From assembly GCA_021613535.1 (NCBI GenBank), contig CP075494.1:6014001-6078000 (forward strand): DNA of 64,000 nt, in the 5' to 3' direction. The translations under genes were made by a program, and so were the position numbers. This document shows positions 47,601 to 58,054 of this stretch, piece after piece. The first letter of the stretch is position 1; each line of letters starts with the position of its first letter. Origin of the DNA: Adineta vaga. Lineage: Eukaryota; Rotifera. The notes beneath the pieces are model-generated. The model searched no databases. It was given only the letters and a program-made list of their open reading frames with translations, and was not told the DNA's origin.

Positions 47601-48109
47601 CAATCAAATAATTTTCTTATCCATCTAGTGTACTCATTATTGCCGATCATATTATGATTATCAATGCTACAGATGCTCAAATTACTGTATGTAATCATCT
47701 TTTGTTTGGTATAAAGATGGTAATAGTATTCTTTATTTTATAGAATATGAATCGTTCTGCTCCACCACCACCGCCACCAACACCAGTTGTAAGTTCAACA
47801 ACAGGAAGTCAAAATTCTGAGCCAAGTATTGATCGACAAAATCAACTGATACAACAATTTTCTCAACAATCAGGAATGAATATTCAATTTTCCAAAATGT
47901 TTGTTTTTTTAAAACAACTTTCAAACCACTATGATCTTTTCTTTGCATTTTTCTAGGTGCTTAGCAGAAAATAATTGGAATTATGTACAAGCTGCACAGA
48001 AATTTGAAGAATGCAAAAATTTGGTTAGTTCGTTTATTTTCTTTTATCTAAAATTTATATCGTTTTTTCATTAATCTAGAAAGCCATTCCGCCTGAAGCT
48101 TTTATATAA
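44603..48109 (+). CDS. NXF1: Nuclear RNA export factor 1 (NXF1/TAP)
   Basis: Exports bulk mRNA through nuclear pores as a heterodimer with NXT1. The Arg/Gly-rich N-terminus (RGRVNNRPVPNRRP, cargo RNA binding) comes first. The RNP-like domain follows (WWRISISRAGVVGKTAVMAAL...FFVNNQQDADMLKRAN), then the leucine-rich repeats (LDMGSNNISNLYEF, LEQLSLASNQLKSIEELGHL). After the long intron comes AIRQKLPQLKRIDGVELP. The NTF2-like domain follows (FLAKFIEEYYRLFDTRGRGELYACY...FHVDVLSTANNRAIFTVNGLY...RSFQRAFTC), then a Pro-rich linker and the UBA/TAP-C domain (MNIQFSKMCLAENNWNYVQAAQKFEECKNLKAIPPEAFI split over exons). TAA is at 48107. Twelve or more exons; total about 600 residues. Confidence 0.93.
45959..46824 (+). 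other. Unusually long NXF1 intron (866 nt) with an internal direct repeat
   Basis: The donor GTCAGATC lies after DDLI and the acceptor ACATTCTAG before AIRQKLPQ; the frame is continuous (AG|T). All other NXF1 introns here are about 45-110 nt. It contains an exact 18-nt direct repeat (46171-46188 and 46264-46281) and a 92-codon open frame that simply extends the upstream exon past the donor. Confidence 0.8.
46171..46281. repeat. Pair of exact 18-nt direct repeats inside the long NXF1 intron
   Basis: TTTGTACGTCGAAAAACT occurs at 46171-46188 and again at 46264-46281, 93 nt apart. Confidence 0.9.
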
Positions 48110-48809
48110 AATCTTAATTCAATTATCATGAACATCATATTACAGACATATACATATATACTTTTCTTTTGTGCTATACATATATTTTTTGTATTTATTA
48201 GTCTGTTCCCTCTTATTTTTGTTGTTCTTGTTGGTGTTGTTATTGTCCATAAGCGTCAAACAACGTTGTTCGTCCATTTTGTTTTTTGTTTCTGCTGTAA
48301 TGAGACTAATTATCATGCATTCTTTTTTCATTTGTTCATTTTGTTTCTCAATTATTCGTTTCATCGAAAGATATAACATTATCGTATATTTCTGTTATTT
48401 TTCAATTCGATGACAAGAAATAGTTAATGAAAACGTATAAAAAATATGTGAAAACAAATTGATTCAATCAGATTTTGATATTTTGTAATAAAGAATATTG
48501 AATCTCCACTTTTTATATTACGGAGAATCTCAGTAATAGAAGAATGTATATAAAACTGACTATACAGTTAATATTGCACCAAAGCAAGTCTATAGTTTTT
48601 AGCTTTATCCATGGTGATTAGAATAATCGTTAACTATCATTTATGAATCAATATCAATTTTTGACATCATGTATTTGTGATAAATACAAGGGCTACTTTT
48701 GAAAAAAAAGTGACATTAATGCCCCATTAAATCATATTTATTACCTTACTTTTTGAATTTCTCTTTGTTCTATAAGTTTTATTATTGCAAAAAAGAACAA
48801 GGGTAGAGA
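48110..48809. other. Intergenic, 0.7 kb
   Basis: No supported gene. Overlapping hydrophobic open frames on both strands (48128-48413) come from a T-rich tract and do not resemble any family. Confidence 0.5.
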
Positions 48810-50013
48810 ATGTTCTCAAAATTTTTCTTCATCTTGCTTCTGAGTGCATTAACTGTACAAAATAGTCATGGGTGGGGAATAGAAGGACATACTCTAATTG
48901 CCCGTCTTGCTCAAAGTCAATTGACGAAAGAAGCATCTGATTGGATTCAATATCTTCTTCCTTCGAATTTAGCAGGTAATTTGAGTGCTATAGCAACTTG
49001 GGCGGATGATGTTCTTTATTCAAACAATAATCCTCTTGGTCCTTCCAATCTTTGGCAATGGTCTCGTCCATTACACTATACGAATACACCTGATTGGAAT
49101 TGCAGTTATGATCCGATGAGAGACTGCAAGAATGACATTTGCATTGAAGGAGCATTACGAAACTATTCTCAGCGTGCGATCGCTGATGATTTGGACCACA
49201 TTCAACATCAACATGCTATCGTGTTTCTTGTTCATTATGTTGGTGATATTCATCAGCCGTTGCATGCTGGTTTCGAAGGAGATGCTGGGGCTAGTAAATT
49301 ATCAGGTAGATAATACTTTCTAACTATGAAAACTATGAAAATATTTCTCGATCTATTTAGTTTACTTCATGAATACGAAAAGGACTCTTCATTCTGTATG
49401 GGATACTCATCTGATTCGTATGCGCCTTTCACGTGATTTTCAATCAAATCTTAGCCTTTACTACGATTATATTTATACATTAATGTTGAATCGGATTCCA
49501 GAACAGTATGATCAAGATTTTATTGAATGGACTGATGAAAGTTCGAAAATTGTCTGTGATCGAATCTATTTGGATGAAAACAATGACACAATGAATACCT
49601 CACTAACGATTCGCTTGAGTGATAGATACTATCAGAGAAACATAGGAATAGTTGAGCAACGTCTTATGCAAGCAGGTCGACGATTAGGTACATTGTTCAA
49701 TTTATTAGCTCCGAATCGTTCGAATATCTCCATCACAACATTATCACAAAACCAATCATCTTCAACAGCCATATTATCAACATTTTCCTCATCAGAATCC
49801 ACCAAAACATCACCGACCGAACTGTCCTCCATCAAAACATTATCGATCGAGCTGTCCTCCACCAAAACATCAGCAACAGTATCACTTACAACTACGACAT
49901 CGTCATTAATGGTTCCCTCTTCGTATAAAAACATCTCTTTTGACTGCCTCGTAATTTTCATTACATTATGTATTACTTTTGCTATTCGTGCTTTAAATTT
50001 TTCTATTAATTGA
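48810..50013 (+). CDS. S1/P1-type zinc nuclease with Ser/Thr-rich stalk and C-terminal hydrophobic anchor
   Basis: S1/P1 nucleases cut single-stranded DNA and RNA using three zinc ions. Exons 48810-49305 and 49361-50013 (1149 nt, 382 aa) keep frame. A signal peptide (FSKFFFILLLSALTVQNSHG) precedes the mature W of WGIEGHTLIA. Metal ligands can be traced in order: Trp and His in WGIEGH, Asp in ATWADD, His in RPLHYTNT, His/Asp/His in VHYVGDIHQPLH, and His/Asp in TLHSVWD. The usual GGN after the QPLH loop is GAS. After the catalytic domain comes a Ser/Thr-rich repetitive stalk (about residues 295-350) and a terminal hydrophobic segment (CLVIFITLCITFAIRAL), suggesting membrane or GPI anchoring. 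The family is mainly fungal, plant, protist and bacterial, so horizontal acquisition is plausible. Confidence 0.88.
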
Positions 50014-50160
50014 AAAGAAAAAAAGAAGACATTCATTTCGAGGATATGCAGAAATCTATAACTAAAGCAGAGATTCAAACATCCTCACCCACTGAATTTC
50101 GCACAATTTATTTTGAAACACTCGTTTTTCATACAAAATCCACTATTATTTTTGAATTAA

Positions 50161-50997
50161 CTATCGATTAATTTTAAGACCTGCTGCATAAAGTGCTTCC
50201 TGGTATTCGTTTTCTTTCAATACAGTACTCTTTGATATATGTGTTTTTACTGGAAATAGCTCTTGAAAATCTTCTTTTAAAGCCGCTTCTATTTGTGCAC
50301 TTGTACCTTTGAATGATGAGTCGAAATCATGAAATTCGATTGTTTGTCCCAGTGTATCTAGCTGTCCAGACAATGTCGAAAAACTTTTGCAAACATTCTC
50401 GATTATTTTCAAAATTGTACTAAACAAAATAGGACGAGTCGAGTAAATTGTGAAATATCGATGAAAATTATCTGGTAACGGTTGATCTTGGTTTGAATTC
50501 AGTATTAATTGATCATCTTTAGTAAGAGGATGGTAAATTCCAATTGCATCTTGCCTAAGCATCGATCCGATCAGACCAGCTGCACCGTAGGCAATGCTTT
50601 TCGAACCTATGACTTTCACATAACAATGATGTATAGAACCCCATTGTTGTGTCTGAGAAATGCCATCATGCAGTACAATCTCATGTTCGATATGATGATG
50701 AGCTAGAATCGAGATACAAGCGATGCCATCAATAACTGTAATGATTTTATCAAGAAGACGTTTGTGTAAGACTTCACTTGGAATAGATTTGAACACACCT
50801 TTCACGTCTCTCTTCACAGTACCTACTGCCAGAAAATATACTTGTAGTTCTGGGTTGTCATTGCTATGGCCATGTGATGTTTGTATTTGAGTCTGTAAAT
50901 CGGTAATACAACTGTCAGATGGAGTCGCAGTGCGAGTGCCATCTGATCTGAGTTCGTTGTCTTGTCGAGCTAAGTCTACTTTAATATTATCCATCAT
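50161..50997 (-). CDS. Hypothetical protein, unrecognised
   Basis: A stop-free frame runs to TAG at 50161. The first in-frame ATGs are at 50997 and 50994 (MMDNIKVDLARQDNEL); an upstream TTG and a TGTGTAG-like acceptor near 51025 mean a 5' exon could exist. The product is about 278 residues, soluble and without a signal peptide. Notable stretches are VYFLAVGTVKRDVKGVF, CISILAHHHIEHEIVLHDG (His-rich), VIGSKSIAYGAAGLIGSML and a C-terminal HISKSTVLKENEYQEALYAAGLK. No family is recognised. It lies convergent to the S1/P1 nuclease (147 bp between stops) and upstream of the hAT-derived gene's 3' end. Confidence 0.55.
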   Translation of the reverse strand: MMDNIKVDLARQDNELRSDGTRTATPSDSCITDLQTQIQTSHGHSNDNPELQVYFLAVGTVKRDVKGVFKSIPSEVLHKRLLDKIITVIDGIACISILAHHHIEHEIVLHDGISQTQQWGSIHHCYVKVIGSKSIAYGAAGLIGSMLRQDAIGIYHPLTKDDQLILNSNQDQPLPDNFHRYFTIYSTRPILFSTILKIIENVCKSFSTLSGQLDTLGQTIEFHDFDSSFKGTSAQIEAALKEDFQELFPVKTHISKSTVLKENEYQEALYAAGLKINR

Positions 50998-51383
50998 AAA
51001 ATCAATTAAGGATGAAATGATTGTATCTTTTCTACACAAGTTATTTCACTTGCAATATGGCATATAGAAATACCATCTGAAAACCAATTAATAGTGGATG
51101 TATTCCTCACCAATGACATCTATATGTATTTTTTGTTTTTCGAATGTAGAAATTTAAAAGATCTTGAGAGCGTGATTGTGTTAGGTACTTATTCTGTTGC
51201 CTGGTTGTCACTTGAAATCGATTGTTGTTTTACAATGAATTTTGCGAGTTTCTTTATTGAAATCCATCGAGATGAAATCAGATGATGATGTTGTATAACA
51301 TTTCAGTTATGAGAAAAAATATAATGTTAGAAACTAATGACAAAGAAAAACATGTTTTTTGTATACATGAAAATAATGACTGT
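50998..51383. other. Intergenic, about 0.39 kb
   Basis: No supported coding sequence; possibly part of the 5' region of the 50161-50997 gene. No transposon terminal repeat could be recognised by eye. Confidence 0.4.
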
Positions 51384-53991
51384 TTATTTTTTTTGTTTCT
51401 TTCTTAATTGTTTCAATTGGTTGTCATTTACAATAATTTGTGTATTTGTACTTGCTAATTTTTTACTTCCACCTTCGATGAATAATTGAGCTGTTGCAAT
51501 TTCATTGAAATCTTTTGATAATATAGCTTTTTCTAAACGTTCCGTACCTTCATCAAACATTTTCTGTATTTTTGTTAGATCTTTATAAAGAAAGTTTTGT
51601 TCATCGTATAAATCATGTTCTTTATCATGACTGAAATCTTCTTTAGCTTGTTTATCTTGCATTTTCTCTATTGCTGAACATTTATCTTGTTTCATTTTTA
51701 AATCAATAGAATAACGTGAATGAGCATTTCGAACACTATCAAGAAGATTCTTTGTAATTGGTACATCATGAGGTTTTCCATTACCGAAAAACTTCACTCC
51801 ATCTCTTGTAGAACGTAAACCATTTATTGATTCATCACTTAACAATGAACGATCGTCGGATAGAAGAAGAGCATTTTCACTAAATCCTCTTTCAACATCA
51901 GCATTGCCATGTGATAATGCTAATGCACACTTAACTAATTTAGTTAAGCCAACAAATTTCTCTGCACCTGTATTTGTTCGTAAGGAAAAAATATTTTTCC
52001 AATAATAATCAATTGAATGATATCCATTCGTCTTTTCGAACCATTCATTTGGTATATTTTCATTTTGATATATATACCATTCAGCACTAATACGATCAAT
52101 ATCATTCGGTTGAATAATATGAGGTAAACTTCGTGCAATATTCATAATACTAAGATGAGATGTTTCAGAATCTCGCATAGACGGATGCAAACATCGTAAA
52201 TGTCGAAGTAAATCATTGGTCAATGGTAATGTTTGTAAAAGTTCTATTGTTATCGATGAAAAAATCTTTCGAATTTCAAGAAAAAAATCTTGTTTTTCTT
52301 CTTCAGATAATTTATACAAACACTGACGAGTTGCTTCGCCAATATCTATATCTAAAACGAAAACATAAGAAGTTCAAATCTTCAAAAAATGAACTATGAC
52401 TGACCTGAATCACTTTTCTGATTTTCTTGAACGTGATAAGGAATGTTCATTAATTCATCGAATGATTTATTCTTAAGTAAATTTTCTTTAATAAAACAAG
52501 ATAATAAACGTCGAAATAATTGTTCACATTCATCATATAATAAATGTATCAATGGTTGAGTTTGTTGAAACCAGAGAAGAATCTGTTGATATACATTATC
52601 GTAAAGAAAAACAAGAAAATTCAAACGTATCAATGTTGATTTCGATTGAAAAACTTTCAATATTTGTATATAACGATGATTATTAACTAACACTTTATTA
52701 TTCTTAGGTATAAATTGAAAAAAATATTCATTTAAATTTGTCCATTGTTCAAGAACACGTCGAATTATTGGTCCAATATCTAACCATCGTGTCATAATAA
52801 AACGACGAATAAATTGACCAGCTTTCATTGATAAAGTTTTCGCCACATTGAGATAATCTTCACGACGTGATGGTGAACGACTAAACCAAAAAACGAGATT
52901 ATTCAGAAATTCTTCCGTGGACCAGTTGATATTATCAATGCCTATTTTCAATGAATTATGTATTAAATGCAATGGACACGAACCAATATCAATCAATCCA
53001 ATAGTTGATTTTATTGTTGATGATGATCTTACCAGTAAAAAGAAATCAGAAAAGATGATATTTAACTATTGAGAGGAAACTTATTCTGCTCAATTTTATA
53101 AATGAAGTTATGAAATTAAAAATACGTACTGTTTTTCTCGTTCAAGACGAATTTTTTGATCCATTAGTTTTTCAATAGTTTTATTCACATTGGGGTTGTC
53201 TCTACCTAGAAAACAAAGATCGATAAATTATCTTAGTTTTTTTCATAAAACAAACCAAGCATTAACATTTTAGTTAAATCAATTCCGTCCGCTCGTAATG
53301 TATCAATCATTTTTCGAAAAATGATCTCCGCAGTTGCACGACCAAGAAAAATACTCTTATAATATCGAACAACAATTTCTTGTTTTCTTTCACACCAGTA
53401 CCGAAAATGTAAATCTAACTGTTTTCGTACTCCAACAGTAACTGTTTCGTCAAAAATCAATGTAAATGCTGGTGCTTTCATTAGATCTTGTAACATTGTT
53501 GTTGTAAAATAAGGACCTGTACCATGTGATAGAATATAGGATAATTTTCTTGGTTTAAGTGAAAATTCTTTTACAATAATACTATCAGAAAACATTTGAG
53601 AGAATAATTCTTGAATATGTTGAGAGGAATTGTAACTAAGACCAAGTTTAGCTGTTGCCAATGCCCAATAGATTTCAGCACGTATAACTTTTTCATCAAA
53701 TGTTAAAATATGTTCATGAGTTGTATTGATTTGAAGAGATGATGATGTATTTGTTAGACATATTTGACCAGATTCGATAACATCTTTAAGACATCGAAGA
53801 TGTTTAGGTCGTGTGGAATGTTTATATACATCAGACCAACCACCATTTTTACAACTTTTTTCTTCATTACAAACAGTACATAAAAATGTACTCGTCGTTT
53901 TTCCTTGTTTAAGCCAACGTGAACATAGTTTTTTCGTACTATCAAGTTGATTGTACCATTTCGTACAAAAATGGGTATCTTTTTTAGGCAT
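51384..53991 (-). CDS. hAT-superfamily transposase-derived protein with BED-like zinc finger
   Basis: The start is ATG at 53991 (MPKKDTHFCTKWYNQ). A BED/C2HC-like finger is near the N-terminus (FLCTVCNEEKSCKNGG...YKHSTRPKHLRCL). The RNase-H-like core then shows APAFTLIFDETV (first Asp), GIDLTKMLMLGRDNPNVNK (second Asp, across an intron), a C..H segment (GSCPLHLIHNSLK), and the C-terminal hAT region ALSHGNADVERGFSENALLLSDD with the Glu in DVERGFS. At least three introns of about 50-130 nt interrupt it. The tail (51384-51750) is Lys/Gln-rich and probably coiled coil. About 800 residues. The intact frame, introns and absence of visible terminal inverted repeats suggest either domestication or an aged element; activity cannot be judged. 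Confidence 0.78.
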
Positions 53992-54174
53992 TCTTCTTTC
54001 CTTCAAAATTCAATTGACGATAGTTAGAAACAAGCCATATCTATCGATAAGAATCGACAACACGTGTTATTTAACGAAAAAAAGAAACAGATAGATAGAT
54101 GTTCGTTAATATAGTCATGATATACAACTTTCAAACATAAATTCTATTTTTTATTCGTATAAAGACAAAATAAA

Positions 54175-55593
54175 TCACAAAAATTTTTGTAGAATTTTAG
54201 CGGTATGTTCAATCATTTCATGAGCTATTTCAAATCTTAATGGACCATATAAGAAAACATGAGCACCATGGAACGCATTTTTAAAATGATGATGATAGAT
54301 ACTTTTATTCAATGATCGTAATCGAGAAGCAAAGATAAAACCTAGAAGAGAAAAAGGAATATTTGAATAAAGCAACATATTCTCTACCTTCATCTCGAAG
54401 TATATCGAATTCAGTTGTAAAAAGAAGAACTTGCGGTAATTGACTTAATTGTTGATCAGAAACAAGTAATGGAGACATTAAAGGTGATATTAAATATTTC
54501 AAATGTTTAATTAAATTTTCATTGCCTTCTCGAGTATCATTCATTTCATGTGATATTGATAAGTATTTATTTGGATCGATTAATGGATAGAGGGTTTTCT
54601 GATCATCAATTGTTACATGTGAATTCAATAAAATATCTCGTGTTATTGGTAATTTTTTTCCAGTTAGAAGAGAAATCATTAAAATGAGATTATCTTCATT
54701 GAGAACACCAAGAACATTCTGTTTTAAATAGGTACGATAGGATGGTAATGTTAAATCTAAGAATTGTAATGAAGGATATAATAAACATAGTAAATAAGGT
54801 TGATATCCATCTTGAATTAATAATTGACTCACAACTAGAGCTAGATTACCACCCGCTGAATCACCAGATAGAATAATTCGACTAGGATTTATTCGATAAT
54901 TCTCACCATTTTCAAATAATTCTCTGCTTACTAATAAACAATCATCTAAACTACTAGGAAATCGATGTTCAGGTGCTAAACGATATCTAAACATACAATA
55001 GTTTCAGTCAATTTATATTCATACACTATTGACTTACTCGACTGCAATAACGATCGTACGTGTTAAATTAGCTAATAAGTAAGTTGCTTGATCATAAGTT
55101 TCAATTGATCCTAAAGCAAATCCACCACCATGAAGATAAATCATAGTAGTTTTTTTCTCCTGACTAATCAATTCTTCGGGTTCATAGATACGAACATTGA
55201 CATTACCAATTTTCCTGTCATAAACCTAGACGAACAACATTTAGAAAAACAATTTCATAGAATCGTTACTTTCAAATGACATTCTGAAAAGCGTTTTTGA
55301 TATAAACCAATTGATAAATAATGAAGATTTCGTATTAAATTAACATGAGTAAACAAATTCAATTCTTCACAAAAACATCCCTATACCAAAAACAACAAAA
55401 GAATTTATTCAACGAAAACTCTAACAAATCTTTTACATACAAATTGATCAATTCGATGAGCCCAGTATGAAAGAAAACGATATTTCCATGGTTGTGGAAA
55501 ATTTTCCGGTAAGGGTTGATAAGTAATTCCAACTAGTAAAACAATGATACTTATCAATAAGAGTAAGACATTGATTCCCGATGATGACTGCAT
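54175..55593 (-). CDS. Arylacetamide deacetylase-like / HSL-type alpha/beta hydrolase
   Basis: An esterase/lipase anchored in the ER membrane. The start is ATG at 55593, followed by a signal anchor (INVLLLLISIIVLLVGITY). The oxyanion-hole motif HGGGFALGSIETYD lies near 55110. Then VEYRLAPEHRFPSSLDDC, the nucleophile elbow SGDSAGGNLALV (Ser), the acid TTEFDILRDEG (Asp) and the base KNAFHGAHVF (His) are all present, in AADAC/HSL order. Five exons have introns of about 50-65 nt. The TAA/TGA-side stop is at 54175. About 430 residues. It probably hydrolyses lipid or xenobiotic esters; the substrate is unknown. Metazoan AADAC and bacterial HSL-type esterases share these motifs, so its origin is not settled. 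Confidence 0.85.
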
Positions 55594-56936
55594 TAGTTAT
55601 CTGAATTCTATTTGATTACTGTTGTTGAAGGTTAACTTAAATATCGGACCATAGTCTCATCACATACAACACCTGGATATTTATTCAATTAGTCATTCAA
55701 CAGTATAGAGAACAATAGAATCTCTAGAAAAGAAAAGAGTTATCATATTACTTCGATCTTTATTCAATAGAAGTATTATTATTTTGTTTAATTAAATGTA
55801 CAAAGTCCAAAATGACTGAAAAAAGAAATATTTTTTTTTCTCTCTTCCTTTTTTTTGTAGAGAACCTATGAGGATTATATGAGATGGCGTTTGTTTGATT
55901 TCTATCAGCTGTTCAATACTGTTTTTCTATTGGTTGATTCTAGTAAATATTTATCGATTGGTTATTACAAGTTTTGCGTGGTAGCAGCGATAGCATGTTA
56001 GTTAGAAGGAGATGACCTTCGTTTTGGTTTTTATTTTACAAAAATCGTTTGAGATCTGAAGAATACAAATGTTTTATCGAGTTGTTGTTTGAAAATTGTC
56101 AACTAGATATTCTAAAGTTTTTTTATAATAAATTAGAATTGTGTATATTTACTTCGAATTGTAAATAGAAGACATACGGTCGTTTGGTGCAAAGATTGAA
56201 TTTGTTTTAGAATATTATCTTTTACAAAATTAGAGTAGTTTCCATCGATATTGTTGAATAAAAATTTTACTTTTATTTATAGAGAAATTTCTATCTAAAC
56301 AAACCATCGTATAGGTGCATTATCTTTGCCAATTATTGAATTAACATTTGATTCAAACGTTAAATCAGTTCATCGTTATCATAGCTATGGTAGTCGTTCA
56401 ATTGGTTCGTATTTTTATTACATTCATAGTTCAAAATAAATTCTTTGTTTTTATTTAGAAATCGTCTCTATCAAAAACAAGAAAGCTTGTTAACGATCAT
56501 CAAATGCAGATAGATCGTGGTTGATGCATATTAGATTGTATCTGTAGATTTATTCGAGTCATTGCTATAGGTGGTTGTGGAATATATTGTTTAATTGTGA
56601 TTGCAAATAATTTTTCAATCACTGTATTTTATAGAGTCACAATATTTTTGTTCGAAATGAAAAAAAAACTCCTAGAAAGTTAATGAATGATTCGAAATCT
56701 AGTGAAGAACACGCACTATTCATTTAATTGATCGTCTATCAACTAGATTGTTGTCCATATTATATGAATATCGAACAGTCTCAAAATCGTTTCGATACTA
56801 TGCTTCACAAAAATCACTGTTAGTCATAGAGAGAAGGATTTCATGAAGATTTATTCTTGGTTATTTGATAGTTTTTCACTAAATCAATTGAGAAAAAACG
56901 ATTCGAAATCTTTCTTTTAGATTAATTTACTTTCTA
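55594..56936. other. Intergenic, about 1.34 kb, with exon-like segments
   Basis: Upstream flank of both the esterase (minus) and UBE2G1 (plus). Two plus-strand segments have an acceptor-like start and an open frame: 55861-56001 (RTYEDYMRWRLFDFYQ...) and 56316-56400 (ALSLPIIELTFDSNVK...), the latter extendable over a small intron to a stop. They are too short to call a gene. A TTTCTTTTAG acceptor at 56911-56920 precedes the UBE2G1 ATG by 16 nt. Confidence 0.4.
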
Positions 56937-57686
56937 ATGGATGCATCAGCATTACTTCTTCTTAAACAATTACGTGAATTAAATCGTCATCCTGTCGAAG
57001 GTATTAGTGCAGGATTAATCGATGAATCAAATCCATATGCATGGAATGTGATTCTCGTTGGACCCACTGATACACTCTATGAAGGTAAAACTTCAATATC
57101 ATCAATGATTTTAAAAATATTTCGTTTTATTTCGAATAGGAGGATTCTTTAAAGCACGATTGGACTTTCCAAAAGATTATCCAATCAAACCACCAAAAAT
57201 GGTAAGAATGCCAATTCGATCGTGGATCTCTTTTTTCTACTGAAAAGAACGTTTCGTTGATATATATTTTAATAGAAATTTGTGTCGGAAATTTGGCATC
57301 CAAATATAGAAAAAAATGGTGATGTATGCATATCGATTGTAAGTTGAATAATTGGATTCTCTTACCTTCAAAAAAAACACAACTGAGTTTTAGCTACATG
57401 AGCCTGGTGTTGATCAGTTTGGTTATGAAAAAGCTTCAGAACGTTGGTCACCTGTTCAATCAGTTGGTAAATAAAGATACACACAAGCAAATTTCATTCC
57501 ATTCTATTGATTTTGTTTTTCTTCTCACATGTAGAATCAATTCTTTTATCAGTTTTATCCATGTTAAGCGATCCAAATTGTGATTCAGCAGCGAATATAG
57601 ATGCATCTGTCATGTGGCGTGATGATCGACCAGCTTTCAAGAAAAAAGTTAGCGAATGTGTAAGAAAAACTCTTGAAGACATGTGA
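56937..57686 (+). CDS. UBE2G1: Ubiquitin-conjugating enzyme E2 G1-like (UBC7 class)
   Basis: An E2 that passes ubiquitin from E1 to substrates with RING E3s; the UBC7/G class builds Lys48 chains, often in ER-associated degradation. The start is ATG at 56937 (MDASALLLLKQLRELNRHPVEG). Exons joined by 50-75 nt introns give SAGLIDESNPYAWNVILVGP, DTLYEGGFFKARLDFP, YPIKPPKMKFVSEIWHPNI and the catalytic KNGDVCISILHEPG with its Cys. The class-specific acidic insertion loop after the Cys follows (GVDQFGYEKASERWSPVQSV), then SVLSMLSDPNCDSAANIDA. TGA is at 57684. About 165 residues. The N-terminal half is closer to G1 (SAGLID, DTLYEGG); SERWSPVQSV is closer to G2. Confidence 0.92.
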
Positions 57687-58054
57687 TTAGATACGAAGAT
57701 TTGTATACATTTTACTGCAAATATATATACTCGTTTCTTCTGATGTTATCTTTTATTTATATTCATATAAACAGAGAAAAACTACAATAAACAAAATTAG
57801 ATGAAATAGAACGAACTCACACTTGTATTTATCCCATCAAGATATTTTGCAAATCAATTAGTATTTCTCATGAATGAATAATTTTTATATGAAATCTAAA
57901 GAAACAACTATAAAGGTTTTTATTATCGATTAGAATAATTAATAAAGTTAAAGAGACAGACAGAGAGAGAGAGAGAGAGAGAATAAAGTTTGTTAAGATA
58001 AATAAAATAAAATATGTTAGCAAATCTTTTTAATAATTGAAATCTATATGTTGT
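57687..58054. other. Convergent intergenic region with GA repeat
   Basis: 3' flanks of UBE2G1 and the micro-exon gene. No coding signal. Confidence 0.5.
57951..57982. repeat. (GA)n dinucleotide repeat
   Basis: About ten perfect AG units plus an imperfect leading AGACAGA stretch. Confidence 0.9.

Noticed and set aside
48128-48413. Hydrophobic overlapping frames on both strands downstream of NXF1
   Set aside because: T-rich low-complexity sequence read in several frames; no splice or start context.
6866-56250. A 17-nt word (GTAGTTTCCATCGATAT) shared between the region near 6870 and the region near 56235
   Set aside because: One exact 17-mer in 64 kb of AT-rich DNA is close to chance expectation, and the flanks do not match.
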